Source: Drechmeria coniospora (lineage: Eukaryota > Ascomycota > Sordariomycetes > Hypocreales > Ophiocordycipitaceae). From it: a DNA stretch of 64,000 nt. Positions 45,220-57,514 of the stretch are shown in pieces. Made by a program: the position numbers and the translations under genes. How positions within the stretch are numbered: position 1 is the stretch's first letter; each line of letters starts with the position of its first letter. The stretch is taken from contig NC_054389.1 of assembly GCF_001625195.1 (NCBI RefSeq), forward strand, positions 9,668,520 to 9,732,519. The letters run 5' to 3'. The notes under the pieces were generated by a model that saw only the letters and a list, made by a program, of their open reading frames with translations, had not been told where the DNA came from and ran no database searches.

Positions 45220-47350
45220 TGCTTGTGTACTGTATGTCAGTGCCGGTAAAGTTGTAGTGCCCGAACGACTTGCCCTCGTATTTGGGTGCTGGCGACCTGG
45301 AGCGTACCGCTGCAGACTGGCACATGGGCCGGCGTACCACCTGGCTACTAGGTGCTGATACACTGCAAGTACAGTAAGTAGGTGTACATGATAGCGAGTG
45401 CACTTGAACTCCATAGGTAGGTAGGTAGGCACCTAGTACACACCGGTGTACGGAGTATTAATTATACATGCATTCAGCTACATGTGCATGTTTTGCACAC
45501 CTCAACCCACGACCAAGTACCTGCTGCTTGCCAGTACATGTAGTTGTACATTGCTTTACACATGCAAGTACTGTACAGTAAAGTAATCATCCGCGATGTG
45601 CTATATTTATCCTGCAAGTACATGTACAGTCAGCACGTGTTTGTACGGTATGCTGGGCACCACAGCAAGAAAAAGTAGCAGACATCAGCTATTACTGCAC
45701 ATGTACACGTCCCAACGAGCAATACCTGCTACAACTACTCCGTAGTCCTGGCATCCGTGCACAGTGCTTCACTACACCTTCACCTGCAGTACCTAGTTCT
45801 GTAGGGGAGTACGGAGTACTTCCTTGTTCTTTGTCATACGGCGGCCGCTCCTGGGTTGCCAAGGTGGCTAGCCCACGACGAGTCCTAGCGTCGGAGCTAA
45901 CTTTAGTACCAACGTACTAGGTACGTACCTGCATGTACTGTAGGTGCGATGCTTGGTGTTCTTCTGATGCAAGACGTTAGAGTTTGTATTTCATATTAAT
46001 GCTCAAGTACTCCAGTGTCTGCTCAGTGGACAAGGCTATAAGCGTAGTCGCTCCGGCGCAAGCAATCATGGTAGACCGCCGGCCCTCCATAGCATACATG
46101 TACATGATGCGTACAAGCTCCTGTGGTGTACACTAAGCGTAAGTGCTCAGTACACCATGTACGCATACCAAGTACAGCAGGTTACGTACTTGATCGTGCC
46201 AATACAAGTACATGTACTCTGTACACCCTGCCTACTAGGTACTAGGTGCCTAGTATGCAAGTACTTGCATCCGTCTAGGCTGCCGATGTTGGGGTCTCCA
46301 ACCGATTCCAACGTCCCCGACAGGCTTCTGTTATAACTGCTGGTGAACGAGCTTTGGTGCTCTTCGGGGTAATAGTAGCAGTAACCAGCAGACCGCGGCC
46401 AGGTCCTTCTGCTAGGCCGCACTAGGTACTAGGTAGGTACCTAGTAATATCCAGTTGCCTCGCTTTGGCGCCTCTCCACCGCAGTCGTCCGTTCGAGGAC
46501 AAACACGCATCGCCGAAGATGCGTGCACGCCACTGCACATGTACCAGGGCGGTCCCCCCCCATGCAGCGGTGAATCGGACGATGAATTTGAGGATTCGAA
46601 TATGGAGCCGTGTTGGCACGAGTACGAGTGCATGCAAGTAAATAAACAACGATGAATACCCGTCGTGTCTTTGCTCCATCTCGCGGCGACAAAACAGGGG
46701 TCCCCAGTCTACCATTAACAAGTACGGGAAGCATGTACACGTACACCTTTCTCGGCGCAGCAAGTACTTACTTTATGTACAGGTACCTGTATGCTCAAGC
46801 AGGACCAGGTCGAGTGCGAGAACGAGCACCTATGTGCTGTACTTGACATCCTGGCGACACTGCATAGGTACCTTCAACGGCACCGTACAGTAAACCTCAT
46901 TTGACTGTACCAGTAATAATAGTTGTACATGTACGGAGTACTTAGGTGCCCTTCCAGCCATGACGTCTGGTACTCATACTTACAAGTGCAATGTACGAGC
47001 GCTGTACTATGTAATTGCGTGTGACGCATACAGTATTAAAAATACGACGCACTTGGAATCGAGGATCGAGGGATGTGGAGGGGCCTTGCGCAATCCTGAA
47101 CAACAAAGGAGATGCTCGTCGTGCTGGCTACTGCCAGATTCAAGCAAATGGTCACCAGGCACTGGGTGCTCATGCTGAGCACGTACATGAAGGTACAAGT
47201 AAGTACTACTCCGTACTGTAGAAGTAATTACAGTACGCATCAGTGCATGTGCTCGCGCTTGTACTTTGTACAGTATACAGTACATCAGCAGTACCTACAC
47301 CTACAGTAAGTACATGTGCTCGTGGTACGAACTGGCTCACTCGTAAGGGC
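45220..47350. repeat. 2.1-kb GTAC-rich domain
   Basis: The largest patch in the window. Dense sub-patches lie at 45360-45640, 45730-45830, 45900-46010, 46080-46270, 46420-46450, 46720-46800, 46860-46950 and 47190-47320. Words include GTACATGTACAG, GTACGGAGTACTTCC, GTACGGAGTATTAATT and a (TAGG)n run near 45413. No gene is seen. Confidence 0.7.
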
Positions 47351-47654
47351 ATCTTCAGTACATCTATTAGTGGTCAATACGAACCATGCCAGCGACCAAC
47401 GACGAATTGCCAGTTCAGTTGAGCCTCCCCCTTCCCAGACACCAATCTATCTCATCCATGTCTTGTCGCGCAAACCGCAGAGTGCTAACCTGGCATCGGC
47501 GTCGGCGTCGGCGTCAGCATCGAGATGAATATTGAAATCTCGTCTCGATTCTGGCCCATCACCACCCAGCGCTTTGGAGCAAGATGTGCGCACCGGCTTG
47601 CAGATGCAGGCAAATGTAGGTGTGCTCGCCGGGGACCTAAAAAGAGTGCGTGCA
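47351..47654. other. intergenic with (GGCGTC)n patch
   Basis: A hexanucleotide (CGGCGT) patch lies near 47493-47520. No gene is supported. Confidence 0.45.
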
Positions 47655-48595
47655 CAAAACATCTGCACCTACAGTACATGTAAATACATGTCCGGGGTAT
47701 TATTACGGAGTACGACGCAATTGATTCTTAGTACTCCGTACTCCGTACATGCACAAGTACTATAATTTCCTTGTACAGCTACAGAAGTATCATGACCAAT
47801 GTGCCAACAGTACTAGGTGGCAGGTACGAGTCTTCTCAACACAGCATACCTGCACGGAGCACTCCGTCCTAGTGTGGCAGCTTGCGGCTGGACACACGCA
47901 ATGACCAGAGTACCGACCAGTGGTAATATTACCTGCTCGTTCTTGCTGGCAATTACTTTCGAGTGCTCTGTGCTCTGTGCGAGTTCTCCGTACAAAGGAG
48001 CAAGTACTGTATCCGTACTCCGTACTCCGTAGATGTGTTCATAATACGGAGTACGGAGTACAGATACTGCTGGCGTATTCCTAGGTAGTAGACCAACTAA
48101 CAAGTCCTGGTCCAGCTGGTGAGCCCTGCAGACGCCAGTGTCATCTCCACGTCCCCTGCCTACGGCAACGGCCAGGTGTACAAGTACTTCGAGGCCAGAC
48201 TACAGACTAACGCAAGTACTAGGTAGGTACGTACCTCCCTGCATCCTTCCTAGGGCTCTACTTAGTGCTCTAGTGCACGCAGGCTCCATCATGTACTGTA
48301 CTGCAAGTACTCGTCCTCACTCCCTACGTGTACACCTGCGCCGTACCGGTACCTGCTGGCATTTAGCGACTTGGTACGGAGCACTAGCACTGGGTGGTTG
48401 CGTGGTACCCACCGCACGCTGCCCGGCAGCCTCCCCCCCCCCTCCCCCCCTCCCCAAACTTCCATGCCGCCACTGCGACCACCTACAAGCAAAGCAATAC
48501 AGTACGCTGTTACAAGGTATCAATCAGTAGGTACCCGGCTTATTAGTGGTGCTCCATCTTGTTGCAGTCCTCTTGCTTTCGAGTACCCCGTACCT
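47655..48595. repeat. GTAC-rich island upstream of the RhoGAP gene
   Basis: Contains the densest TACGGAGTAC array: CCGTACTCCGTACTCCGTAG and ATACGGAGTACGGAGTACAG lie within 50 bp (about 48008-48063) and face each other as an inverted pair. Another CTCCGTACTCCGTAC lies near 47733. Confidence 0.75.
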
Positions 48596-49274
48596 ACCAT
48601 GCCTGCTGACTGGTGCTAACCTTTAAGAAGTCCAACCGACCTGCCTACCACCACAATCCCACACCCACCTACCGCCCACCCTCCACTTCCTCACCACCTC
48701 TGGGAGGCGCGCGCACCTCACCGCAACCCTCTCGCGTCGCTCCTTTCCCCCTCATCACCGTCGTCCCCTTCATCGCCGTTCCCCTCATGCCGCTCGGTTC
48801 CGAAGTAGATGCTCGCCCGCCATTCCGCCTTGAACGCCCTCCCTTTCCTCCCCAGAGGCGAGCGAGCCTGAGCCGACGAGCCGACGCACCATCGACGCAC
48901 GCCCGACCGACGCACCCACCCGCCTAAACGATCACGACGACGGCTACCGGCCACCACGGTTGCCTGCACCGGGACGGGTACGGGTGCGGCGACGCGCTCG
49001 AATACGCACCGTCGCTGCGCTGAACGGAAGCACCGCCAGCAGCCGCGTACGATCCGACGCCGCCGTTCCGTCTCGCCCACCACTCGCATTCCCACTTGCC
49101 TCCGAGCAACGACAGACCTCGGCCGCTTCGTCGGGGCCCGACGCGAGCTGCCGATATCGAACCGACTGCAGGCAGCCTATCAGTTGCCTCATCTCCCACG
49201 TCGCCGCCCCGACCAGGCGTGTGGCGAATCGAGTCGAACCGTGTCGAGGTAGCTCGCCTGCCGAGAGTGCACCC
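48596..49274. promoter_or_regulatory. C-rich promoter/5' UTR region of the RhoGAP gene
   Basis: Strongly C-rich on the plus strand (CCCACCC, CTCCCC runs), typical of fungal promoters and 5' leaders. No gene is supported. Confidence 0.4.
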
Positions 49275-52162
49275 ATGGCTTCGGCCATCCCTACCCCGAA
49301 CCAAGCCGGCCATCCGTCGCCGGCCGCACCGCCTGGTGCCACGCCCACCTCGCCCCAGAATAAGCGCGATCTGAGGTCGTGGTGGAAGAGCTTCAAGCTG
49401 CCTTCGAAGCACCAAGGGCCCGCAGGTAGGGTCCCTCGAGCCGTCCCCTTCGCCCCCGTCGTCTCCGCCGATCAGCTGCACACCCCGGCACGCATCGCAG
49501 AGGCGCGGCTGCCGTCGATGCGACGGAATACCGCCCAGCGGGCCGTTCTGCGTCCATCCGCTCCTTGTCCCGTCCCGCACGAAACGTCTGCTTTGGCGTC
49601 TGCGCCTGCTCGAGCCGCTACTCTCCTCCTCCTTTTCTCATCCGCATGGCCTCGGCTGCAACCGCTAACCTGGTCATCGCAGAATCCAAGACGCCGGGAA
49701 TATTCGGCGTTCCCCTGCGAAACAGCATTCCGTACGCCAATGTCGCCATATCCCTCGTTGATGAGAATGGCGAAAGCTACATCTACGGCTATGTCCCCAT
49801 CGTCGTGGCCAAGTGCGGCGTTTTCCTCAAGGAAAAGGGTGAGTACATCACTCTCGCCCCCCCCCCCCCCCCCCCCCCGGCCGCCGTGAGCATGCCTAAC
49901 TGGCCCCTAGCTACCGGCGTCGAGGGCATCTTCCGTCTGAGCGGCTCCGAGAAGCGCATCAAGGAGCTCAAGCTGGTCTTCGATTCGCCCGATCGCTACG
50001 GCAAGGGACTCGCCTGGGATGGATACACCGTTCACGACGCCGCCAACGTGCTCCGCCGGTACCTCAACGACCTTCCCGAACCCGTCGTGCCCTTGGATCT
50101 GTACCAGAGATTTCGTGACCCCCTCCGTGGGGCGACGAAGCAAGCGGTCGGTGATGCCGAAGGCCCGCAGTTTGTCGACAACTTCGACAAGGACGCGGCA
50201 ATAATAGAGTACCAACAGCTCATCACGGAGCTGCCTCCGCTCAACAAGCAGCTTCTGCTCTACATCCTCGACCTTCTCGCCGTCTTTGCCGCGAAATCGG
50301 ACGAGAACCGGATGAACTCGCAGAATCTCGCCGCCATCTTCCAGCCCGGCATGCTATCCCACCCCACCCACGCCATGGCTCCCGAGGAGTACAGGCTGAA
50401 CCAGTGTGTCCTCATCTTCTTGATCGAGAACCAGGACCATTTCCTCATCGGCATGCAAGGGACCGCCGCCGACGAGACGACCATGAAGGAGGTCGAATCG
50501 GGAACCCCGTCGGTCGGAGCGCTCTCCCCGAAGCTGGCCACCGCATCGGACGGCCTCGAGAGGTCGTCCTCCAACGCCAGCGCCGGCGCCAACAGTGTCC
50601 GGCGGGATGGCCAGCTGCGCAGAAACCGATCGGTCGCCTCCGGACACTCGCGGCAGGACGGCGGCAGCACCCCCGGCAGCCCGGCACTGGCGGCGCCGAC
50701 GCCCACGGGCGGCTTGGGTAGGAGCAACACCGTCCCGTCAAAGAAGTCGCCCGCCTTGGCAGGGAACAAGTTCAAGAAGCAGCAGCTCCATAGCGGCCAC
50801 CATTCCCCGGCTCATGTGGAGCCCATGACGCCTGTTCGCCCGTCGCCCGCCTCGAACCAAGCCCGAGGCTCGTCCTCGACGGGGCCAACGGCGAATCCGG
50901 CGATTCGTTCCGTCGATCCTGTCGCTCCGTCGGACCGGAGTGAGGAGAGGTTGTCCGAGGGGCCGCAGGAGCCGCCGACGGCGCCGACAACGAAGGACCG
51001 GAACCTGCAGGGCTTGTTCCAGCGAACGCCGACGGCCGACGGTGGCGACAGGAGACTGCCGAAGAAGCTGAAGAAGAAGCGGATACCGGGAAGCCTCAGT
51101 CAAAGCGCCCAGAGTTCCAGTGCGTCCCTGACGCCCTCGAACACGGCGTCGCCCGCGGTGGAGATGGCGAATCCCATGGAGGCGATGCATCCCATCAACG
51201 AATCCGTTGCCCAACCGACGAGAAGCACGCCGCAGGCCGCCCCTCAACATTCCGCCGAAGCGGACACGCAACAGCCGACGCCGTCGAAGCAAACGAGCGA
51301 TGTGTCGTCCGACCTGACGCCACGCGCATCCCATCTTGCTTCGAACAGCGGCCTCCACCCCGAGGGTACTCTGCGAAGCAGAAAGTCTCCACCAACCTCC
51401 ATACACTCGTCATTCAACGAGAGCTCCGACCTGGATCAACAATTCGGCGATGAACAACCGCCGCGGACGGCGGAGAGCGCCGAAAAGGAAAAGAAGCGGC
51501 GGTGGCGAATGTCGAGGAGTGGAAAGGATGATCATGTTGCTTCCACAAGCTCCGTGGCCACGCCTCCGTTGGTGTCGAACATTGGCTCCAACCACACGGC
51601 GGAGATGAGCACGACGTCCGTTTGCAGCGGAGCCAGCAGGGCCCCCAAGAGCGTCACGAATGATAGCTCGGAGCCGACGACGGTCGCCAGCGCCGAAGGG
51701 CAGACGAGCCAAGATGGAAAGGAAGAGTCCAAAGGACCCATCGGCTGGATAAGGAGCAAGTACCGCGAGGCCAAGGGCAACGTCGAGCAGAGACGGACCA
51801 AGTCGCCCCCAGCCATGTCAAACCGTCAAGTCATCAGCGATGTCCTCCACCCGAACGAGGCGCGCGACGATGAGAAGTCGTCAGAAATGCGAGGGGGGGA
51901 GAGTTCGACGCCGAAAGTCACGCCGGTGGACGTTTGCAAAGAAGCATCGGCCGTGGTCCCCGGAGACGGCGGCAAAACAATCACCGATGCCACGGCGGAG
52001 CCCCCAAAGCAACAACATCTGGCAGACGCGGCAACGAATGATTCCAAGGCCGTCGTGGCGGCCGATGCTAGGCTTGCGCCTGTGCCTGAGCACGACGCCG
52101 AGGAGTCCGCGGCCCCTGCAGATGCCACTCAGCCGGACGCCCGCACTCCCAGACAGGAGTAG
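49275..52162 (+). CDS. SAC7: Sac7-like Rho GTPase-activating protein
   Basis: Exons 49275-49425, 49683-49838 and 49911-52162 give 852 residues. Exon 1 encodes a Pro-rich start and RDLRSWWKSFKLPSKHQ, a conserved leader of fungal Sac7 homologues. The RhoGAP domain spans about 57-265, with FGVPLRNSI, YVPIVVAKCGVFLKEK and the arginine finger R111 in EGIFRLSGSEKRI. The rest (about 290-852) is low-complexity, Ser/Pro/Thr/Ala-rich and probably disordered, with basic stretches (KKLKKKR, KEKKRRWRMSRSGK). Sac7/Bag7 proteins inactivate Rho1 and so damp cell-wall integrity signalling and actin organisation. Intron 1 (257 nt) is far longer than the others in the window. Intron 2 (72 nt) carries a 22-nt poly(C) run. 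Confidence 0.92.
49857..49878 (+). repeat. poly(C) homopolymer, 22 nt, inside RhoGAP intron 2
   Basis: 22 consecutive C between the 5' splice site and the 3' end of the intron. The true length may vary or be misread. Confidence 0.85.
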
Positions 52163-52941
52163 GTTATCGCTTTCATTTTCTTCGGTGAAGCAGAAAGGAT
52201 TCTAGTACTTTGGGGCTCCAAGGCTGTCACCTTCGGCTTGGTTCGTCCTACCTACATTGCGGACAACAGCCGTGCTCGGCCGGGCGTTCGGTGCGAGTCG
52301 AGAGTTTGGTTCTTCTTCTGCTATTCAGTCGCTTCCGAACCCAGAGTTCGTCTCTTACTATTCCCCCATTTTGCCCGAGTGTCATTTTCTCGCCTCGCAT
52401 GAGACTCGGTCGATTGAGTCAAATGTTTTTGCTTCCCCCTTTTTTTCAACTTTGCAACCCACAACCCCCCCTTCCCGGTTCATGCACTGCACCCACGGCA
52501 TAGCCTACCCCCTGTACACCTTTTTTTTGTCGACATTGCACATTGCACTTTGCACATTGCACACACCCTCGATGCACACGCAGACTCGCCAAGCAGACGA
52601 TGGGACTGGACGAGAGCACAGTGGCATTGGCATCGTGGGACGATGCCGGACGATGCCCCCCCGGTTCAGATGGGGCTCATGAGACGAAGCCGAACCAAAG
52701 CGAATTGGGACGAGGCTGGGGATGGATGTTTTGTGTAATGTATGGAAAACAGAGATGGTCCAGAATCCTCCTCTCATACAATGGCCTGTTGGAAGGGGCT
52801 AGATGGCAGACGTCCTGCGATGATTGGTATACCAGATACTTTGTATGAAGTCGTCTAACCTAATATGCGTGGCCCCGACTCTCGTCTATCTGGTGCCACA
52901 TGTCATGTGCATGGCCTCTCCTCGGCAGAGCATGGCAAAAT
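52163..52941. other. convergent 3'-3' intergenic region
   Basis: Lies between the ends of the RhoGAP gene (+) and GPI10 (-). It holds only isolated GTAC and no island. A TTGCACA direct repeat (about four copies) lies near 52535-52563. No gene is seen. Confidence 0.5.
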
Positions 52942-54892
52942 TCAACTCGGGACCGCCACCTTTCGCTTCAGAAGCGGCGGGGGGGCGTTTTCGTAGACGC
53001 CCGTGTCCCATACGAGCACTCTGCCCGCGCGACGCCAGTCTTCGCTGAACAGGCCGTTCGAGGCACTCCACACCGTCGTCATGTTGATTCCCAGGGCCAC
53101 GCCTGCTGGGGTGTCCAAAAATTCATGCAGCCATGGCTCGACGCCTTCAAATCCGATGATGTAGCGCGGGATACGCATCTTTCTCTGAGGCGCAAAGAGC
53201 TCGGTCGTCAGGAAGCGGATAGGGTCGTCGTAGAATCGATCCGCCTCGTCACGGTACTCTTCTCTCTCGGCCGTGTTTGGCTGCGTGTGCAGGGGCGGTT
53301 CGCAAGTGAGAGCATAGGCGCCGAGGCCGGGGTAGACGAGATGGGATCGCCATGGCGTCGAGTGGCAGGGCATGAGGAAGAGAGCGAAGAACTCATCCTC
53401 GGTCTCGGGCGCTCGGCGAGTGGCGTGGGCGAGCTGGGCAGAGGCAGGATGTATGCGCTCGTACTCCTGGCGGAGGTACGACAGGACGCCGAGGGGCGCA
53501 CGCTGGTGCGAAAAGGTGAGGTAGCTGGCGAGCAAGAGGTTGATGCCGAGGGCGGCGAGGAGATATGGCTTGTTACGGAGGCGGGCTTGGGGGGCGGCCG
53601 ACTTGGACGAGGCGGTTGGAGGGGGCGGCGATGAGAAGAACGAGGCGGCAAAGGGGGCGGCGAGAACATTGAGAATCGGGAGGAGGGGGTAGATGAAGCG
53701 GACCTCCTTGTGAGATATGAGCGACAGGGCGGCGACCATGGTGAAGACGGTGTAGGACAATGTCTTGGCGGTGTTGAACTGGTTCGGATCGCGGGCGGAA
53801 GGCTTGCACAGACCGCCGACAGCAAAGGGGAGGCTGGTGGTGCAGAGCAGGGGAATGCCCTGCACAAGGTAGTAATGCCAGGGATTGCGGCCGTAGAAGA
53901 CGGCGAGAGACTTGGAGATGTTGAAGTGGAGGAAGTTGTAGGCCGGAAATGTCCAGAAGCCAAAGTAGAGGCGGTCGGATGCAGCCGACAAGGCGAGGAC
54001 GACAGATCCGCAAACGACGGCTTCCCTGCATAGCTTCAAGGCGACGGGCCAGGTCAAGGGCGAAGGTCCCTTCAGGGTGACCCTGGTGAAGGCGACGACG
54101 ACGACAGTGGCCCAGATCAAGACATTCGTGGGCCGCAGGACGGCGGCGAGGGCGGCAAGGCACAGCGACAGACGGAGGCGCCACAGGCTGCCCAGGGGGT
54201 CCGGTCCTTTGGGGTTCTCCTTTGCCCGTGCGGCGGCGGCCAGGAGATTCCAGGGCCAGTAGTAGAGGGCCATGGCGGTGAGGGTCATCTCGAGAGAGTT
54301 TGAAAAGGTCCGCGTGGAGACGTACCACTGCCAAGGGCTGAATATCTGCAGAAAGAGCTGCGGCAGGGTCAGCGGCGATTCGAGGCAAAGGTTGGGTCGG
54401 GTCAAGTCATACGGCGAAGTAGGAGACGATGCTGTCCGATCCGTAAATCTTGGCGGCGAGCTGCCAGGTGAACCAGTCGCCCAGGCCAGCGATGACGGCC
54501 TGCAGGGTCCTGGGGGCGGCCATGACGACGGCGGCGCGGATGGGGTTGCTGGGGGGCATCACCGTCGACAGCTTGTCGGCGAGCAGGTAGGCGGCGGAGA
54601 AGAGGGCGGGATGGAGCGAGGAGCGCAGCTGATGGTGCCATTCCTGCGACGGTCAGCCAATGCATCCTCGGCGGCAGGGCAGCGGCGAAGAGTGAAATCT
54701 CGGACGAACCCAGGTCATCCAGGCGCCGCTCTGGGGTCCAAAGGCGAGGCGCCAGGCGGGCTCGAGAGACTGAAAGTACTCATCCGGCTGGAAGAAGGTG
54801 GCGAGCCACCAGGCGTTGATGAGACGGATGGTGATGATGTCGCGGAGGTAGTTGGGAGGCTTGGATCTTTGTCGGGCGGAGAAGAGCGCCAT
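52942..54892 (-). CDS. GPI10: GPI mannosyltransferase III (Gpi10/PIG-B)
   Basis: Exon 1 54892-54710, exon 2 54643-54413 and exon 3 54357-52942 give 609 residues. Introns are 66 nt (an unusual GTTCGT donor) and 55 nt (GTATGA...CCGCAG). Exon 1 carries the GT22 lumenal motif [15 protein letters not shown]. Exon 2 encodes [22 protein letters not shown]. Exon 3 starts [24 protein letters not shown] and contains many membrane helices plus the family motif [14 protein letters not shown]. The enzyme adds the third mannose to the GPI-anchor precursor in the ER lumen using dolichol-phosphate-mannose. Length and motif order match yeast Gpi10 (616 aa). The C-terminal lumenal part (about 440-609) includes [16 protein letters not shown], typical of the family. 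It converges on the RhoGAP gene. Confidence 0.92.
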
Positions 54893-54984
54893 GGTAGCTG
54901 CCTCTCTGCCAGCTTCCACGTACGCAGGTAGTTTTCCGGACCGTTTGCTGGGAGCCGATGATGGCAGCTGTAAGTAGGTGCCGA

Positions 54985-55560
54985 AGCGCCCCCACAAAAA
55001 TTGCACTCTAAGTACCTAGTACAGTACTTGTAGGTGTAAGTACAAGTTAGTACTCGGCACTGCAATGCACGCACTGTACACTATTAATTACATGTACTCC
55101 GAACGGAGCACTCCGTACTACTACTGTAGGTACTCTGTAAGTTCTCACGCTTATTAGTGCATTGCATGAACAGAGTACTGTACATAAGCACGCCGCAATT
55201 ACTGCAAAGTACTGGTATGTAGGACACACGTGCAGTACAAGAACCTGGGTGTGCTCCGTCCATGTACAGTTTTAGGCACTTGCCTACCTAGTAGCAGTTA
55301 TGTACTAAGTAGGTACCTAGTACTTAAAGTCCTTAGGTCGCTGATGCACTTATAGGTGGGCTCATCGTTTCCTGGCAGTGAACAAACGGTCTGGGGACAT
55401 CACGGGCCGAAATGGCACCCCACTCACCCTCACCAACCTACGTACCTACCCAGTACATACAGCATACAGGACTGTACAGCACAACAACCACCAGTACATG
55501 TAGGTGCGCTACGGAGTCATTATGCTGTTCGTGACGCACATAAGTACAGATTTCGAGCAC
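54985..55560. repeat. GTAC-rich island upstream of GPI10
   Basis: Starts about 95 bp upstream of the GPI10 start. It includes CTAGTACAGTACTTG, TGTACTCCGAACGGAGCACTCCGTAC (two facing CTCCG/CGGAG units) near 55093-55118, and AGTAGGTACCTAGTAC. Confidence 0.65.
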
Positions 55561-56110
55561 TGCAACTACTGGCACATTCATGCCATCTCGTCATCGTAAC
55601 GTGGAGGGCAGTGCAAGGCCAGTCATGGTACACGGGATGGAGGATAAATAATGACGTATTGATCCGCAAAATAGACCAAGGCAGGAGGGGCGAAGTGTCC
55701 TAAACTCGCCACTGAGCTCTCGCTTTGCTTTGCCAACAACATGATGACGCACGCCCACATTTGCCACTCTTGCATAGGCATTCAATCATCTTCCAAGCGC
55801 GGATGTGCGTGCAGTACAAGATGCGAAGCCCGTGATGACCTTGACGGACTTGGTACAGCGCAAGCAACGGTGCGTGCAAAGGACCGGTGGATCGGATCGA
55901 GACATGCCCGCACCCTGACCCAGGGCGTGGGTGCACTCGAGGGGCACGCCGCGAGGTTAGATACTTGCGTCATGCGTTGACTGGATGACTCGTCAACATC
56001 GAGCGAGGAGTATCAGAAGTTTTCGCCATGTACCGTTTCATTGTCGTCTTGCATCGTGCGTCATGACCGACAGACGGATGGGCAAGGTAGTTGGTAAGTG
56101 ATAATACAGG
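55561..56110. other. intergenic, nothing recognised
   Basis: Short frames only. GTAC is rare. Confidence 0.4.
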
Positions 56111-56325
56111 GCATGTGCCAAGTACAGGGCTCTAGGACGGAGTACTCCGTAACTAATACAGTACTTAGCTACTTACTTACACTATTACCGACTTAGAGTA
56201 AGTGCATGTACACCAAGTACACGCACTCGTACCGCATGATAGGTACGTTCGTGTACGTAATAGCCGGCGCGCTGCTGCTACAAATGCTTGCACAAATAGG
56301 TACCTATCATGTGCAAGAATTTGTG
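56111..56325. repeat. GTAC-rich island upstream of ornithine aminotransferase
   Basis: Contains the perfect palindrome ACGGAGTACTCCGT at 56137-56150 plus ACAGTACTTAG and GTACACCAAGTACACG words. It is about 1.2 kb from the coding start. Confidence 0.65.
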
Positions 56326-56785
56326 CAGCATCTTGGTCCAGTCCCAGCAGAGGTGGATGGATCGAGGGATGGATGAATCCCCCAAGGGAGGGGGGGGCTA
56401 CCAACCATCCTTTGGCCATTTCGCCGTTGCATCGCCGCAGCTTGTCTGCCTCGGCCGTTCGTTGCCTCTCGTAGCTTGACCGTAACAGTCGACAGAGTTG
56501 AAAGACATCCTCCACTCCGTCGGTGTCTCGCTCGCTTGCCGACTTGCGTGTTTGCTTTCCTGCTGGCTTTCTTGCGGGCAATCGTTGTTGCTTCCCTCCC
56601 GGCGTTCGGTTGGCCTCGGCATTCACCCCGCGGCGCGTTCAGCTCTCCCTCGCACCGACAGGCTGGGCCAAGCCGGTGCGAGCCCAGCGGTTCCCGGCCT
56701 GTGTGTCCACTTGCGCTTAGGGGTATAGCGGCGGGCAAGCGTCGTCCGTTGGAAGCGGGCAACTTTTACCGCCGTCTCGTCGCGA

Positions 56786-56795
56786 GAAGTATATA
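56786..56795 (+). promoter_or_regulatory. TATA-like element, possible OAT core promoter
   Basis: AGTATATAAT stands out in GC-rich sequence about 720 bp upstream of the ornithine aminotransferase start, ahead of a pyrimidine-rich leader. If used, the 5' UTR is long and probably spliced: a GTACGT donor lies at 57196, and a CTGAC branch site with CAG acceptor ends at 57443. Confidence 0.35.
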
Positions 56796-57514
56796 ATGGA
56801 AGCGCTGCTGCTTCCCAGCGGCTTCCACGGCCTTGCACTGATGGTCAGAACCCCACACGTCAAGGAATCGACCCCTCCCTCGCCATCCCATCCCGACGTC
56901 CCGACGTCCCGACGCCTTCTCGATCACGCACCGCGCCTCTCTTCTCTCCTCCTCCTCCTGGACAGCTCATCGTCATCTTCGCCCATCTGCGAGATATCTG
57001 CTTCCGCGGTGCTCGGTACTCCGGGCAAACTTCATAGTCGCACACGACATCTGCCACCACCCCTTGGGTCGTCTAGCCCCCTCCCCTCCCTCCCCCCGCC
57101 GTCGTGAGTGCTGGTGCTGCCGAGTGCGGGTGACGAACTGTGCCTCCGAACACCGGAGCCCCTCCCCCCTCTCGATTTTCTCTCGATTTTCGTAGGTACG
57201 TCACCGTCATTCGCTGCGTGGCCTGACCCATGGCCGGCAAGGAATGCAGAACCCCTGTCCGTCGTCGGCTCGGAACCACCTCACGACGTGTTGCGGTTCC
57301 GCCACCTGCCAGTGGAACCGCCGTGGGGACGGCCAGGGGAACTGCCATGAGCCTGCACCTGTGCCTGCTCAACCTCCCCTCCTCGGCCCCGTGCATCGTT
57401 CCGTCGAGCCGCCCGTTCGCCGCTGACAACTTGCTCCTCGCAGCCGCAGCACCGCCGGTCAAGGTCAACCGCTTCGCTTCGCCCCAAGGTTCGAGTCGGA
57501 AAATCGCCGGCACC

